Shown here: positions 1-10,426 of the stretch, piece by piece | Layout of the letters: every line of letters begins with the position of its first letter | How positions within the stretch are numbered: the stretch's first letter is position 1 | DNA from: Jatrophihabitans sp. | GTDB lineage: Bacteria > Actinomycetota > Actinomycetes > Mycobacteriales > Jatrophihabitantaceae | Assembly (NCBI GenBank): GCA_025963285.1 | Contig: JAOPUX010000203.1 | Location: 1-39,586, forward strand | Reading direction: 5' to 3' | DNA: 39,586 bases | Notes under the pieces: model-generated | Told to the model about the DNA's origin: nothing | The model's input: the letters and a program-made list of their open reading frames with translations, nothing else | The model's database searches: none | Translations under genes and position numbers: made by a program

Positions 1-1297
1 GCCGCTTCGGTGGCGCGTAGGGCTTGGGTACCGGAATGCGCAGCCAGCGCTCCAGGCGCGAGCGCCGGCCGAAGCGCTCCTGCCGTCGGGCGGCCACCAC
101 CGCCGGTGCCTCGTGACGGGCGAAGGAGACGAGCATGCCGAGCACGAAGAACGTCGCCAGCAGCGACGTGCCGCCTGCCGAGATGAAGGGCAGCGGGATG
201 CCGGTGACGGGCAGCAGCGCGGTGACGTAGCCGACGTTGATCACGGCCTGGCCGCAGATCCACACGGTGGCCGCCCCTGCCACCAGCCGGACGAACGGGT
301 CGGCGCTGCGGCGGGCGATCCGCATGCCGGAGAAGGCGAACATGGCGAACAGCGCCAGCACCGCGAGGCAGCCGAGCAGCCCGAGCTCCTCGCCGATGAT
401 CGCGAAGACGAAGTCGGAGTTGGCGTTGGGCACCCAGCCGTACTTCGAGGTGCCCTGGCCGAGGCCCACGCCGAAGATGCCGCCGGAGGCGAGGGCGTAG
501 ATCCCCTCGGCCGCGTGATAGGTCGTGGTCTTGGCGTGCGAGAACGGGTGCAGGAAGCTCGTGACACGCTGCCAGCGGTACGGGGCGGCCAGCGCGAGCA
601 GCGTCACCCCACCGGCCACCAGGCCGACCATCACGGCGAAGTAGCGCATCGGCATGCCGACCATCCACAGCAGGCCGAGCAGGATCAGCAGGTAGCAGCA
701 GGTGGTGCCGAGGTCGGGCTCCAGCATCACCAGGCCGGCGATGAGCAGGAACCCGGGGACGAGCGGGATGAAGAGGTGCCGGGCCTTGCGCAGGGTGCCG
801 AGCTGCTGCTTGCGGGCCAGCAGGTCCGCGCCCCAGAGCAGCACGCCGATCTTGGCGAACTCCGAGGGCTGCAGCTGCAGTGGCCCCAGGTCGATCCAGC
901 GGCGAGCGCCGTAGACCCCGAAGCCGATGCCGGGGATGAGCACGGCGAGCAGCGACATGAAGCCCAGGATCATGAACGGGTAGGCCAGCACGCGGAAGGC
1001 CTTCGGCGGCAGCACCATCGCCGACCAGAAGATCGGGAGGCCGATGACGATGAAGATGCCCTCCTTGATCACCTGCGTCCAGATCGAGGTCGAGCCGCCG
1101 TCGGCCGGGTCGGTGGAGGCCGCGATGGTCGTGGAGACGGCCATCAGCACGCCGAAGACGAGCAGCCCGGCGGCCGAGACGAGTAGCAGCTGCACCGAGG
1201 CGTAGGGGCGGTCGAGGAAGCGGTCACCGGTGTCGGCGCGGGTCAGGCGCGAGCGGACGGCCTGGGCACGATCGGCCAGCGCGGGCAGAGCGCTCAC
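1..1297 (-). CDS. ftsW: FtsW, septal peptidoglycan glycosyltransferase (3' end outside window)
   Basis: SEDS-family polytopic membrane protein that polymerises lipid II at the division septum together with FtsI. The reverse-strand frame stays open from a GTG at 1295-1297 to the left edge, giving 432 codons without a stop, so the C-terminus is missing. Visible family motifs are EPDLGTT in the middle and PFISAGGTSL near the C-terminal part, with several hydrophobic helices. After the last helix the protein runs into a basic, Pro/Arg-rich cytoplasmic tail, as in actinobacterial FtsW. The GTG overlaps the murD stop (GTGA), so translation is probably coupled. RodA is the main alternative, but its place inside the division/cell-wall cluster between murD and the expected murG favours FtsW. 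Confidence 0.95.
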   Translation of the reverse strand, partial: MSALPALADRAQAVRSRLTRADTGDRFLDRPYASVQLLLVSAAGLLVFGVLMAVSTTIAASTDPADGGSTSIWTQVIKEGIFIVIGLPIFWSAMVLPPKAFRVLAYPFMILGFMSLLAVLIPGIGFGVYGARRWIDLGPLQLQPSEFAKIGVLLWGADLLARKQQLGTLRKARHLFIPLVPGFLLIAGLVMLEPDLGTTCCYLLILLGLLWMVGMPMRYFAVMVGLVAGGVTLLALAAPYRWQRVTSFLHPFSHAKTTTYHAAEGIYALASGGIFGVGLGQGTSKYGWVPNANSDFVFAIIGEELGLLGCLAVLALFAMFAFSGMRIARRSADPFVRLVAGAATVWICGQAVINVGYVTALLPVTGIPLPFISAGGTSLLATFFVLGMLVSFARHEAPAVVAARRQERFGRRSRLERWLRIPVPKPYAPPKR

Positions 1298-2658
1298 GCC
1301 GGCTCCTCCGCGATCAGCCGGGCAGCCGCGGCGAACGCGTCGCCACGTGCGGAGTAGTTGGCGAACATGTCGTAGCTCGCGGCGGCCGGGGCAAGCAGCA
1401 CGGTGTCGCCCGGACGCGCGAGTCCGGCCGCGGCACGCACGACAGAGAGCATGGCCCCATCGTCGTTGCTCGACACGTCGATCACGGGGATCTCCGGTGC
1501 GTGTCGCCGCAACGCCTCGGCAATCACAGCTCGGTCGACGCCCAGCAGCACCACACCGACCAGCCGGTCGCGCAGTTCGAGCACGAGGTCGTCGACGGTT
1601 GCCCCCTTCAGCTGACCGCCCGCGATCCAGACGATGCGCGGGTAGGCCAGCAGCGACGCACGCGCTGCGTGCCCGTTCGTGGCCTTGCTGTCGTCGACGT
1701 AGGTGACCCCGCCGAACTCGCCCACCAGCTGGTTGCGATGCGGGTCGGGCACGAAGGCGCGCAGCCCGGCCGCGATGCCGGCGGCGTCGATGCCGTAGGC
1801 GCGGGCCAGCGCGGCGGCGGCCAGCGCGTTGGCGACATTGTGCACACCCGCCGGACGGATCTCGTCGGCCGCGATGATCGCCGGCCCGTCGCCGCCGAAG
1901 ACGAGCACCCCGTCGCGTACGCCCACGTCACCGGCGGCCGGCTCGTCGAGCGTGAAGCCGACGACGGCCGGGGCGGTGACGGTGTCCAGCAGCGCGGCCA
2001 CCCGCTCGTCGTCGCGGTTGCCCACCGCCACGTCGGCGTTCCAGATCGCAGCCTTGGCCTCCGCGTACGCCGCGAAGCTCCCGTGCCAGTCCAGGTGGTC
2101 GTCGGCGAGGTTGAGCAGCGCGCCGGCGCGGGGCCGCAGCGACGGCGCGAAGTGCAGCTGCTGGCTGGAGAGCTCGACGGCAAGCACGTCGTAGGGCGGC
2201 TCGGCCAGCACCGCGTCGATCAGCGACACCCCGACGTTGCCGACGGCAACCGCCCGTCGCCCGGCCGCCAGCAGGATCGCCTCGAGCATGTGCACGGTGG
2301 TCGTCTTGCCGTTGGTCCCGGTCAGGGCGAGCCAGGGGGCCGCGCCGGGACCCCGTAGCCGCCAGGCCAGCTCGACCTCCCCCCAGACGGGCAGGCCACG
2401 GCCGGCGGCGTCGACGAGCAGCGGATCGGTGGGGCGCAGGCCGGGTGAGGCGATCACCAGCTCGACCCCGTCGGGCACCGTGCTGAGCGCGCCGAGCCAG
2501 CGGGCGCCGGCCGCGACGAGTGCTGCCACCGCCGGGCCCTCGGTGGTGGCGCAGAGGGAGACGGACGCACCGGCGGCGAGCAGTGCCCGCGCGGCCGAGA
2601 CTCCGGCCACACCGACCCCGCAGACCAGGGTGCTGCGCCCGTCGAGCGGCTCAGCCAT
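1294..2658 (-). CDS. murD: UDP-N-acetylmuramoyl-L-alanine:D-glutamate ligase
   Basis: Cytoplasmic ATP-dependent ligase that adds D-Glu to UDP-MurNAc-L-Ala. It has 454 residues, the usual length. The N-terminal Rossmann-like part carries [14 protein letters not shown] (about residues 15-28). The Mur-ligase P-loop GTNGKTT lies at residues 114-120. The central and C-terminal ligase domains include the [11 protein letters not shown] and DDSKATN motifs, the latter typical of MurD. The ATG start lies inside the end of mraY (8-base overlap) and the stop overlaps the ftsW start, so it is an internal gene of the tightly packed cluster. No key residue appears to be lost. Confidence 0.97.
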   Translation of the reverse strand: MAEPLDGRSTLVCGVGVAGVSAARALLAAGASVSLCATTEGPAVAALVAAGARWLGALSTVPDGVELVIASPGLRPTDPLLVDAAGRGLPVWGEVELAWRLRGPGAAPWLALTGTNGKTTTVHMLEAILLAAGRRAVAVGNVGVSLIDAVLAEPPYDVLAVELSSQQLHFAPSLRPRAGALLNLADDHLDWHGSFAAYAEAKAAIWNADVAVGNRDDERVAALLDTVTAPAVVGFTLDEPAAGDVGVRDGVLVFGGDGPAIIAADEIRPAGVHNVANALAAAALARAYGIDAAGIAAGLRAFVPDPHRNQLVGEFGGVTYVDDSKATNGHAARASLLAYPRIVWIAGGQLKGATVDDLVLELRDRLVGVVLLGVDRAVIAEALRRHAPEIPVIDVSSNDDGAMLSVVRAAAGLARPGDTVLLAPAAASYDMFANYSARGDAFAAAARLIAEEPA

Positions 2659-3748
2659 TGCCGATGAAGTCGGAGTAGAACAACCCCATCCCGAAGGCCA
2701 CGCACATGCCGGCGACGATCCAGAAGCGCACGATGATCGTCACCTCCGCCCAGCCACCGAGCTCGAAGTGGTGGTGCAGGGGCGCCATCCGGAACACACG
2801 CCTGCCCGTGCCGTGCCGTATTCGGGTGTACTTGAACCAGCCGGTCTGGATGATGCCGCTGAGCGTGATCACGGCGAAGAGCCCGCCGAGCACCACCAGC
2901 AGCAGCTCGACGTGCGACAGGATCGCGAGGCCGGCCATCAGGCCACCGAGGGCCATCGAACCGGTGTCGCCCATGAAAATCTGGGCCGGCGGGGCGTTCC
3001 ACCAGAGGAACCCGAAGCAGGCCGCCATCGCCGAGGCCGCCACCAGGGCGACGTCGAGCGGGTCGCGCACCGTGTAGCAGGCCGAGGTCGCGTGCAGCGT
3101 GCCGCAGCTCGGAGTGCGGTACTGCAGGAAGGCGATGAGGGTGAAGGCACCGAAGACCATCGCCGAGGCGCCCGCGGCCAGCCCGTCGAGGCCGTCCGTG
3201 AGGTTCACGGCGTTCGACGTCGCAGACACGATCACGTAGGCGACGACGACGAAGCCGGCCGAACCGAAGCCGATCGCCGGGATGTCACGCAGGTAGGAGA
3301 GGTGGGTCGACGCCGGGGTTAGCCCGAGCCGGTTGTGGAAGTGGATCGCGAGGACGGCGAACGTGACGCCGACGATGAGCTGGCCGCCGAACTTCGCGCG
3401 CGCCCGCAGGCCGAGGCTGCGCTGCTTGCGGATCTTGATGAAGTCGTCCAGAAAACCGACGACGCCGAGACCGACCATGAGGAAGAGCAGCAGCAGGCCG
3501 GAGGCAGACGGCCCGGCATGCCCGCGGATCGCGATCGAGATGTGCGCAACGGTGTAGCCGACCACCGTCGAGCCGATGATCGCCACGCCGCCCATCGTCG
3601 GGGTGCCGCGCTTGACCAGGTGGGTCTGCGGGCCGTCGACGCGGATCTCCTGGCCGAAGCCGCGGCGCCGGAAGTAGGAGACGACCAGCGGGGTGCAGAG
3701 GATGGAGGTGAGCAGTGAGATGACCGCGGAGATCAGGATCGTCTTCAC
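2651..3748 (-). CDS. mraY: Phospho-N-acetylmuramoyl-pentapeptide transferase MraY
   Basis: Integral membrane enzyme that transfers phospho-MurNAc-pentapeptide to undecaprenyl phosphate, giving lipid I. The 365-residue protein starts with a hydrophobic helix and has about ten membrane segments. Recognisable cytoplasmic-loop motifs are the [10 protein letters not shown] aspartates, [12 protein letters not shown] and the HHHFELGGW histidine motif, all expected for an active enzyme. The GTG start overlaps the murF stop by four bases (GTGA). An insertion between helices contains two Cys residues (sequence [11 protein letters not shown]), also seen in some actinobacterial homologues as far as I recall; a disulfide is only a possibility. 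Confidence 0.97.
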   Translation of the reverse strand: MKTILISAVISLLTSILCTPLVVSYFRRRGFGQEIRVDGPQTHLVKRGTPTMGGVAIIGSTVVGYTVAHISIAIRGHAGPSASGLLLLFLMVGLGVVGFLDDFIKIRKQRSLGLRARAKFGGQLIVGVTFAVLAIHFHNRLGLTPASTHLSYLRDIPAIGFGSAGFVVVAYVIVSATSNAVNLTDGLDGLAAGASAMVFGAFTLIAFLQYRTPSCGTLHATSACYTVRDPLDVALVAASAMAACFGFLWWNAPPAQIFMGDTGSMALGGLMAGLAILSHVELLLVVLGGLFAVITLSGIIQTGWFKYTRIRHGTGRRVFRMAPLHHHFELGGWAEVTIIVRFWIVAGMCVAFGMGLFYSDFIGNG

Positions 3749-5190
3749 TCCGTGCTCCCTCCTTCGATGCTGTTGTCGGCCGGCGAGTGCTTGGCAGCCT
3801 GAGAATCCTCCGCGATGGCGAGTGCGACGCGCTCCAGGCTCGCCGCACGGGATGCCTTGACCAGCACCACATCCCCCGGTTCGAGCAGCTCTCGCAGCAG
3901 CGTGATCGCCCCTTCGACGTCAGGGACCCAGAGCGACTCGCCGTTCCACGACCCCTCCAGCGCCGCGCCGTGCTGGATCGGCCGGGCGGCGTCACCGACC
4001 GCGATCACCTGCGAGATGTCGAGGCGGACGGCCAACCGGCCGAGGGCGTCGTGCTCCTCCGGCGCGGTCGGCCCCAACTCTGCCATCGGACCTAGGACGG
4101 CGAAGGAGCGGCCGCCTGTTGCACGGCGGGCCCGCGCGACGGTGGCCAGCGTCTTGAGCGCGGCCCGCATCGACTCGGGATTGGCGTTGTAGGCGTCGTT
4201 GATGATCAGCACGCCGTCGGCGCGCTCGGTGGTCTCCATCCGCCACCGCGAGGCCGCTACGGCGCCGCTGAGCCCCGCGGCCACTGCCTCCAGGTCCAGC
4301 CCGACAGCGAGCCCGACGGCCGCGGCCGCGAGGGCGTTGCTGACGTGGTGCGCGCCGACGAGTCGCAGCGCCACCGCCGCGGACTCGGCCCCGACCTGCA
4401 GCGTGAACCTGGGCCGGCCGAGATCGTCGAGGGCGACGCCGGTGGCGCGCACGTCGGCGACATCGGCCTCGCCGAAGCTGACGACCCGCGCGCGCGTCCT
4501 CGAGGCCATCGCGGCCACGAGCTGGTCGTCGGCGTTGAGCACCGCGATCCCGTCTGTGGGCAGCGCCTCGACGAGCTCACCCTTGGCGAGCGCGATCGCC
4601 TCGCGGGAACCGAACTCGCCGAGGTGCGCCGAACCGACGTTGAGCACCACGCCGAGCTGCGGCGGGGCGATCTCGGCGAGGTGGCGGATATGCCCCACCC
4701 CCCGCGCACCCATCTCGAGCACCAGGAAGCGGGTCTCGGCGTCAGCACGCAGCACCGTGTACGGATGCCCGAGCTCGTTGTTCATCGAGCCGGCCGGCGC
4801 CACGGTGGGCCCGGCGGCTGGCAGCAGCTGGGCCAGCAGGTCCTTCGTCGACGTCTTGCCCGACGACCCGGTGACGCCGATGACCGTCGCCTCTAGGCGC
4901 CGGGCCACGGCTGCGGCCAGCGCCGTGATCGCCGCGATCCCGTCGGCCACCTCGATACGGGGGCCGTCGACCGGGCGGGTACCGAGCACGGCCACCGCCC
5001 CGCGGGCGTAGGCGGTGGCTGCGTAGTCATGGCCGTCGACCCGCTCACCCGGAAGTGCGAGGAAGAGGCCGCCCGGCCCCACCGCGCGGGAGTCGTACTC
5101 CACCGAGCCGGTGACGACCGTGGCCGGGTCGGCATCGTGCAGCGTGCCGTCGACCAACCCGGCGATCTCGGCGAGCGTCAGCTCGATCAT
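3745..5190 (-). CDS. murF: UDP-N-acetylmuramoyl-tripeptide:D-alanyl-D-alanine ligase
   Basis: Adds D-Ala-D-Ala to UDP-MurNAc-tripeptide in the cytoplasm, finishing the pentapeptide precursor used by the next gene, mraY. It has 481 residues. The N-terminal substrate domain carries [16 protein letters not shown], the Mur P-loop GSSGKTST is at about 108-115, and [11 protein letters not shown] in the central domain is a hallmark of MurF. The ATG start overlaps the murE stop by four bases (ATGA), indicating coupled translation. The C-terminal tail after [14 protein letters not shown] is short and polar and looks dispensable. Confidence 0.97.
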   Translation of the reverse strand: MIELTLAEIAGLVDGTLHDADPATVVTGSVEYDSRAVGPGGLFLALPGERVDGHDYAATAYARGAVAVLGTRPVDGPRIEVADGIAAITALAAAVARRLEATVIGVTGSSGKTSTKDLLAQLLPAAGPTVAPAGSMNNELGHPYTVLRADAETRFLVLEMGARGVGHIRHLAEIAPPQLGVVLNVGSAHLGEFGSREAIALAKGELVEALPTDGIAVLNADDQLVAAMASRTRARVVSFGEADVADVRATGVALDDLGRPRFTLQVGAESAAVALRLVGAHHVSNALAAAAVGLAVGLDLEAVAAGLSGAVAASRWRMETTERADGVLIINDAYNANPESMRAALKTLATVARARRATGGRSFAVLGPMAELGPTAPEEHDALGRLAVRLDISQVIAVGDAARPIQHGAALEGSWNGESLWVPDVEGAITLLRELLEPGDVVLVKASRAASLERVALAIAEDSQAAKHSPADNSIEGGSTE

Positions 5191-6731
5191 GGGCGGCGCG
5201 CCAGGAGTGCGTTTCGCAGGACGATCCGGTCGTCGAAGGGGTAGATCACGCCGTCGATCTCCTGGCCGAGTTCGTGTCCCTTGCCCGCGACGAGCACGGT
5301 GTCGCCCTCCTCGGCCACGGCGACCGCGGCGGCGATGGCCTCGACCCGGTCACCCACCTCGATCACCTCGCCGCGCTCACCCCGCGGCACGGCCAGCGCC
5401 CCGTCGAGCATGGCGCGGCGAATCTCCGCGGCCACCTCCGAGCGGGGGTTGTCATCGGTGACGATCAGCAGGTCGGCGCCCCGGGCTGCGATCTCCCCCA
5501 TCGTCGGGCGCTTGCCACGGTCCCGATCGCCGCCGCAGCCGAGCACGATGACCAGCCGGCCCTTCGTGAGCGGGCGCAGCGCCTTGAGCGCACCCTCGAC
5601 GGCTGCGGGCTTGTGGCTGTAGTCGACGACTGCGAGGAACGGCTGGCCCACGCTCACCGGCTCCATCCGCCCCGGCACGGTGGCCGTCGAGATCGCCGCG
5701 ACGGCGACGGCCGGGTCGACCCCGGCACGGGCGAGCATGGCAACCGCGAGCACGACGTTGGCCACGTTGTACCGCCCGGGGATCGCGCAGGCCGCCTCCA
5801 GGCGCAGCTCCGGCTCGCGATGACAGAGGGTGAACTCGGTGGAGCCGTCCGGACGGTCGCGGACCGCACCGTCGACGTACCACTCCCCCGCCGACGAACT
5901 GCTCACCGGCGTGCACTCGCCGACGATCCGGACGAGCCGCTCGCCCCAGACGTCGTCGATCACGATCACCGGCCAGACACCCTCGCTGAAGAGCTCGACC
6001 TTCGCGCGGAAGTAGTCCTCCATGTCGGCGTGGAAGTCGAGGTGGTCCTCGGAGAGGTTCGTGAAGCCCCCGACGTCGACGGCAACGCCGCCGACCCGGC
6101 CGAGCGCCAGCGCGTGGCTGGAGACCTCCATCGCGACGTCGGTGACGCCGGCCTCGACCATCACGGCCAGCAGTGCCTGCAGCTCCGGCGCCTCCGGCGT
6201 GGTGAAGCCGGTCTTCAGCTCGGTCTCGCCTATGTGGATGCCGACGGTGCCGATCAGCCCGGGCACTCGGCCGGCGGCCCTGAGCCCGGCCTCCATCAGG
6301 AACGTGGTGGTGGTTTTGCCGCTGGTGCCGGTGACACCGAGGACGGTGAGCTTGCTGCTCGGGCGCCCGTAGACGGCCGAGGAGATCGACCCCAGATCGG
6401 CGCGCACGTCAGGGACGACCACCACGGGCACCCCCGCGGGCACGTGCGCCCGACCCGCCTCGTCGGTGAGCACCGCCACGGCACCGGCGTCGAGCGCGGT
6501 TCTCGCATAGCTGGCACCGTGGGCCTTCGTGCCGGGCAGGCCGGCGAAGAGGTCACCGGGGTGCACGAACGAGGTACCGGAGGTGATACCGGTGATCTCG
6601 AGGTCCGCGCCGTGCAGCTCCCCGGGGAGCGCCGAGAGCCGGACGGGCTCCACCTGGGCCGGGCGTGGCACCCCACCAGCGGGTGAAACGTCAGCAGCCA
6701 CGTCAGCAGACGGTACTTGGTGAGTCCTCAC
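5187..6731 (-). CDS. murE: UDP-N-acetylmuramoyl-L-alanyl-D-glutamate:meso-diaminopimelate ligase
   Basis: Adds the third stem-peptide residue. With the GTG start at 6729-6731 the protein has 514 residues. The P-loop GTSGKTTT lies at 135-142 and the specificity motif DNPR at 427-430. DNPR is the signature of enzymes using meso-diaminopimelate rather than lysine, so this organism should have DAP-type peptidoglycan. The start is uncertain: this GTG overlaps the ftsI end by 29 bases and has a weak ribosome site. A GTG at 6699-6701, just after the ftsI stop, would shorten the protein by ten residues without touching the conserved domain. A longer upstream frame in ftsI exists but adds unconserved sequence. 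Confidence 0.95.
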   Translation of the reverse strand: MRTHQVPSADVAADVSPAGGVPRPAQVEPVRLSALPGELHGADLEITGITSGTSFVHPGDLFAGLPGTKAHGASYARTALDAGAVAVLTDEAGRAHVPAGVPVVVVPDVRADLGSISSAVYGRPSSKLTVLGVTGTSGKTTTTFLMEAGLRAAGRVPGLIGTVGIHIGETELKTGFTTPEAPELQALLAVMVEAGVTDVAMEVSSHALALGRVGGVAVDVGGFTNLSEDHLDFHADMEDYFRAKVELFSEGVWPVIVIDDVWGERLVRIVGECTPVSSSSAGEWYVDGAVRDRPDGSTEFTLCHREPELRLEAACAIPGRYNVANVVLAVAMLARAGVDPAVAVAAISTATVPGRMEPVSVGQPFLAVVDYSHKPAAVEGALKALRPLTKGRLVIVLGCGGDRDRGKRPTMGEIAARGADLLIVTDDNPRSEVAAEIRRAMLDGALAVPRGERGEVIEVGDRVEAIAAAVAVAEEGDTVLVAGKGHELGQEIDGVIYPFDDRIVLRNALLARRP

Positions 6732-8778
6732 GGACCACCGGGTCACTGCAGTCCTCGAGCGCAACATGCACCGCGACGCCGCCGGTCGGGGCGATGCGCG
6801 CGTGCTGGAGCTCGTAGCTGGCGATGGAGCGGAACAGGGGTGCGGAGACGTCACCGCCCTCGAGCTCGTGCGGCGGGTCGTCGACCATGATCGCGACGAC
6901 GAACTGCGGATCGTCGGCCGGGACCATGCCTGCGAAGGTGTCCCAGTTCTTGTAGAGGGAGTACTTGCCGCCCAGCGCCGGGTCGGGCTGCTGCGCGGTT
7001 CCGGTCTTTCCGGCCACCTCGTAGCCGTTGATCGCGGCGTTGACGCCGGTGCCGCCCGGGAGCACCACCGACTTCAGCATGGTGAGGAGCGTCTGCGCGG
7101 TGCTCGGCTTGATCACCTTGATTCCGGCCGGCTGCTTGGTGGTCGTGACGGTGCCATCCGAGGCGGTGACGGAGGAGACGATGCGCGGGGGGATGCGCAC
7201 ACCGTGGTTGGCGATCGTCTGGTAAATCGACGCGAGCTGCAGGGCCGTCATGCTCTCGCCCTGGCCGAAGGGGAGGTTGGCGAAGGACGAGTCGGACCAC
7301 TGGTCCATCGGCGGCAGGTAGCCGCTGCTCTCCCCCGGCAGCTCGATGCCCGTGGCGGTGCCGACACCGAAGGCCTTCTCGTAGGCGTCCCAGGTGTCGG
7401 GGCCGATCTTCTGCGCGATCTTCAGCGTGCCGACGTTGGAGGACTTGGCGAGCACCCCGGTGGCGGTGAACGGCTCGGTGGGGTGCCACCACGCGTCGCC
7501 GACGGTCGTCGAGCCCATCCTCAGCTGGTTCGGCACGGAGATCTTCGTCATCGGCGTGATCAGGCCCTTGTCGAGGGCGGCCGCGAAGGTGATCGACTTC
7601 TGCACCGAGCCCGGCTCGAATGCCGACTGGATCGGGGGGTTCATCGGGCTCGTCGGGCTGATCGTGTTCGGGTTCGCGGCGTCGAAGGTGCCCGACGAAC
7701 CCATCGCCAGCACCTGGCCGGTGTGGGCATCCAGCACCACGGCCTCGGCGTCCTTCGCCCCGTACTTGGCCACGGCGGCGTCGAGGTCGGACTGCACGGT
7801 GTACTGCAGGCTCTGGTCGATCGTCAGCTTGACGGTGCCGCCGTTGCGGGCTGGGTCGGTGACCGTGCGGCTGTTCGGGTTGACGTTGCCGACGTTGTCG
7901 ACGGAGTAGGTGACGCTGCCGTTCTTGCCCTCGAGGACGCTGTTGTACCTGTACTCGATGCCCGCCGCGCCGGTGCCGTCGGAGTGCACGGTGCCGACGA
8001 CGTTGGCCGCCGTCGCGCGACCCGGGTACTGGCGCTGCGTGGTGGCCTGGCTGTAGATGCCGGGCAGGGCAAGGGCGCTGACCTTCTGCGCGACGTCGGG
8101 TGCGAGTGCGGTAGCGAGGACGGCGTACTGCCCCGGCTTGGCGAGCACGGCGACGACGTCGGACTCGGTCTGCCCGACGAGCGGGGCGAGCTTGGCGGCG
8201 TAGGACGATCGCTGCGCGGCAGGCACCTGCTTGGGGTCCACCGTGATGTCCTGGGCCTCGGAGGTGTAGGCCAGCGGCGTGCCGAACCGGTCGACGATCG
8301 AGCCGCGCAGTGCGGTGAGGGTGTTGGTGTAGATCCGCTGCGCGGCGGCGGCACCGGCGTACTTCGCGCCGTCGACGCCCTGCAGCTGCACGAGCCGGCC
8401 ACCCACGACGAGCAGCAGGGTGCAGACGGCGGCAAAGCCGTAGCGCAGCCGGCCGTTGAGGGCTCCCAGCCGGAGCCGGCGGGCGCGGCGCGGAGCGGGC
8501 CGACGAGCCGGCGGACGCGGGGCAGCAGGCCGCTGCGCCGCCTGCCCCGGGGCCGTCTGCCGCGGAGCACCCTGGCGCGGGGCGCTCTGGCGCGGAGCAC
8601 CCTGCCTCGGAGCACTCTGGCGCGGGGCACCCTGCCGCGGGACACCCTGGCGCGGCGGCTGCGCTCCGGGGCGGACCGGCGGCGGACCGAAACGACCGGC
8701 GGGCTGGGCCGGGCGATTCAGCGGCGGGCGCCCACCCGGCTGACCCGGGCGACGGGGTGGCTCACTGCCTTGGTTCAC
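6703..8778 (-). CDS. ftsI: Septal class B penicillin-binding protein (FtsI/PbpB)
   Basis: Division-specific transpeptidase, membrane-anchored with its catalytic domain outside. The 691-residue protein has a long Pro/Arg/Gln-rich cytoplasmic N-terminus with pentapeptide repeats (43-78), a basic stretch, one membrane helix at about 111-130, the class B dimerisation domain, and a transpeptidase domain. The active-site motifs are SVQK (391-394), SSN (446-448) and KTG (591-593). It ends soon after the transpeptidase domain, with no PASTA repeats, and carries Cys in its final segment (EDCSDP and a terminal Cys). The GTG start overlaps the stop of the upstream FtsL-like gene by four bases. Confidence 0.96.
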   Translation of the reverse strand: MNQGSEPPRRPGQPGGRPPLNRPAQPAGRFGPPPVRPGAQPPRQGVPRQGAPRQSAPRQGAPRQSAPRQGAPRQTAPGQAAQRPAAPRPPARRPAPRRARRLRLGALNGRLRYGFAAVCTLLLVVGGRLVQLQGVDGAKYAGAAAAQRIYTNTLTALRGSIVDRFGTPLAYTSEAQDITVDPKQVPAAQRSSYAAKLAPLVGQTESDVVAVLAKPGQYAVLATALAPDVAQKVSALALPGIYSQATTQRQYPGRATAANVVGTVHSDGTGAAGIEYRYNSVLEGKNGSVTYSVDNVGNVNPNSRTVTDPARNGGTVKLTIDQSLQYTVQSDLDAAVAKYGAKDAEAVVLDAHTGQVLAMGSSGTFDAANPNTISPTSPMNPPIQSAFEPGSVQKSITFAAALDKGLITPMTKISVPNQLRMGSTTVGDAWWHPTEPFTATGVLAKSSNVGTLKIAQKIGPDTWDAYEKAFGVGTATGIELPGESSGYLPPMDQWSDSSFANLPFGQGESMTALQLASIYQTIANHGVRIPPRIVSSVTASDGTVTTTKQPAGIKVIKPSTAQTLLTMLKSVVLPGGTGVNAAINGYEVAGKTGTAQQPDPALGGKYSLYKNWDTFAGMVPADDPQFVVAIMVDDPPHELEGGDVSAPLFRSIASYELQHARIAPTGGVAVHVALEDCSDPVVREDSPSTVC
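8545..8652 (-). repeat. 15-bp tandem repeats coding GAPRQ/SAPRQ in ftsI
   Basis: About seven imperfect 15-bp units encode alternating GAPRQ and SAPRQ pentapeptides at residues 43-78 of FtsI. The stretch is basic and probably disordered in the cytoplasm. Nearly identical units suggest recent slippage or unequal recombination, so copy number may vary between strains. Confidence 0.8.
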
Positions 8779-9356
8779 CGAGTTCCTCCGGGCAGTGTGC
8801 TGTCGGGCGTGGGGGTGATCGAGGGCGTGGGCGTCGGCGACGGTGTCGGGCTCGTCGTCTTCCTGGCCGGCTTCTTCGTCGTCTTCTTCGTCTTGCTCTT
8901 GGTCTTGGCCTTCGACGTGCTGCCGCTCGGCTTCGCGCTCGTGGAGGTGGCGGACGAGGTCGAGGGCTTGGCCTTCGGCGTGGTGGCCTGTGTCGGCGGC
9001 GGGAGGTAGATCGCCGGGGCCGACGCCGGGGCCGGGCTGCCCATCACGTGCACCGAGCCGTCGGCGCCGACGACGAGGAAGGCCGGGTTGGCCGCGGGCA
9101 CCATGCCGAGGCCGGCCGCCGCGGCCGCCAGATTCTGCGGCGCCGCGCTCGCGGCGACCTGGTTGTTGAGCTGCACGAGGGAGTCAGAGACCGCCGCGTC
9201 CTTCTCCGCGAGGTTGTGACGGCTCACCTCGTTGGCCGCCGAGGCGGTGTTGAGGGCAAGGAGCAGGCACAAGCTGGCGCCGATGAGGCCAGCCACCAGC
9301 AGGAGGAACGGCGTGCGCCGCGCCTTGGGGGCGTGCTTCGGGGCGATGCCGGTCAT
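8775..9356 (-). CDS. FtsL-like single-pass membrane protein
   Basis: A 193-residue protein at the ftsL position between rsmH and ftsI. It has a short basic N-terminus, one membrane helix at about 16-38, and then a short segment (about 40-70) that could form the periplasmic coiled coil expected of FtsL. The C-terminal half is unusual: Ala/Pro-rich, then a long Lys/Ser/Thr tail and a Pro/Thr end, of low complexity. By position and topology it should be the FtsL partner of the FtsQBL-FtsWI complex; sequence similarity alone would not prove this because FtsL diverges fast. Start and stop overlap rsmH and ftsI by four bases each. Confidence 0.75.
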   Translation of the reverse strand: MTGIAPKHAPKARRTPFLLLVAGLIGASLCLLLALNTASAANEVSRHNLAEKDAAVSDSLVQLNNQVAASAAPQNLAAAAAGLGMVPAANPAFLVVGADGSVHVMGSPAPASAPAIYLPPPTQATTPKAKPSTSSATSTSAKPSGSTSKAKTKSKTKKTTKKPARKTTSPTPSPTPTPSITPTPDSTLPGGTR

Positions 9357-10336
9357 GCCGACTCCCTGACCCGCTCGGCGGCGCGCAGCCGCACGGAGGC
9401 CGCACGCGGGTTGGCCTGGATCTCGTCCTCGGTGGCCTGCTCCGCGCCCCGGGTCAGCAGGCGCAGGTACGGGCGGTGCTCCTCGAGCTGCACGGGCAGA
9501 CCCTCCGGGGTGGTGTCGGCAGCCAGGGCCGCGATGCTCTGTTTGACGATCCGGTCCTCGAGGGACTGGTAGGACATGGCGACCAGGCGACCACCGACTC
9601 GGAGCGCGTCGAGTGCCGCGGGCACTGCGGTCCGCAGCGCGTCGAGCTCCCCGTTCACCTCGACCCGCAACGCCTGGAAGGTGCGCTTGGCAGGGTGGCC
9701 GCCCTGCCGGCGAGTGGCTGCCGGGATCGCGTCACGAACCAGCTCGGCCAGCGCGGCGGTGGAGGTGAGCGGAGCGCTCTGCCGGGCCCGGTCGATTGCC
9801 TTGGCGATCCGCAGCGCGAAGCGCTCCTCGCCGTACTCGCGGAGCACCCGCGCGAGCTCGGGCACCGAGTACTCGTTCACGACCTCACCTGCCGTGATCC
9901 CGGTGGAGGTGTCCATGCGCATGTCGAGCGGGGCGTCCTGGGCGTAGGCGAAGCCTCGCTCGGCCACGTCGAGCTGCATGGACGAGACGCCGAGGTCGAA
10001 GAGCACGCCGTCGATGCCGTCGAGGCCGAGCCCGTCGAGGACTTCGGGCATCCGGTCGTAGACGGCGTGCACGAGGTGGATGCGGTCGGCGTACTGGCCA
10101 AGCCGCTCGCGGCTGCGGCGCAGCGCCTCCTGGTCGCGGTCGAGCCCGACGAGCGTCAGCTCGGGGTGGGCCTGCAGCAGCGCCTCGGCGTGCCCGCCGA
10201 GACCGAGCGTGGCGTCGACCACCACAGCAGGGCGGCCGTTGAGCGCCGGGGCGAGCAGGGCCAGGCAGCGCTCGAGCAGCACCGGGACGTGCACAGCCGA
10301 GGCCGCAGTACTGCGGCTGGGGCGGCTGTCGTCCAT
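9353..10336 (-). CDS. rsmH: 16S rRNA (cytosine1402-N4)-methyltransferase RsmH
   Basis: SAM-dependent methyltransferase (also called MraW) that modifies C1402 of 16S rRNA in the ribosomal P site. I place the start at ATG 10334-10336, giving 327 residues, because GAAGGA lies just upstream and the conserved part begins [10 protein letters not shown] soon after. A longer frame to 10405 adds only unconserved residues. The SAM-binding motif [14 protein letters not shown] is at about 41-54. Other family motifs are [44 protein letters not shown] and [11 protein letters not shown]. The stop overlaps the next gene (ATGA). A structured RNA element lies in the mraZ-rsmH gap. Confidence 0.96.
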   Translation of the reverse strand: MDDSRPSRSTAASAVHVPVLLERCLALLAPALNGRPAVVVDATLGLGGHAEALLQAHPELTLVGLDRDQEALRRSRERLGQYADRIHLVHAVYDRMPEVLDGLGLDGIDGVLFDLGVSSMQLDVAERGFAYAQDAPLDMRMDTSTGITAGEVVNEYSVPELARVLREYGEERFALRIAKAIDRARQSAPLTSTAALAELVRDAIPAATRRQGGHPAKRTFQALRVEVNGELDALRTAVPAALDALRVGGRLVAMSYQSLEDRIVKQSIAALAADTTPEGLPVQLEEHRPYLRLLTRGAEQATEDEIQANPRAASVRLRAAERVRESA

Positions 10337-10426
10337 CGGTGTCCTTCTCTGTCGCTGCTGTCTCGATGCGGTGCGGTGGGGCGGAGTGGGGCCGGTGTTG
10401 CTCACGAGCCTTCGATCGGGTCCCCG

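Noticed and set aside
113..1186. Long open frame on the plus strand across ftsW
   Set aside because: Its protein is His/Gln/Glu/Arg-rich with no domain, as expected for the antisense of a GC-rich gene; ftsW is certain from its motifs.
6766..9009. 747-codon open frame on the plus strand opposite ftsI and the FtsL-like gene
   Set aside because: Composition is that of an antisense shadow, and the opposite strand carries all three penicillin-binding motifs.
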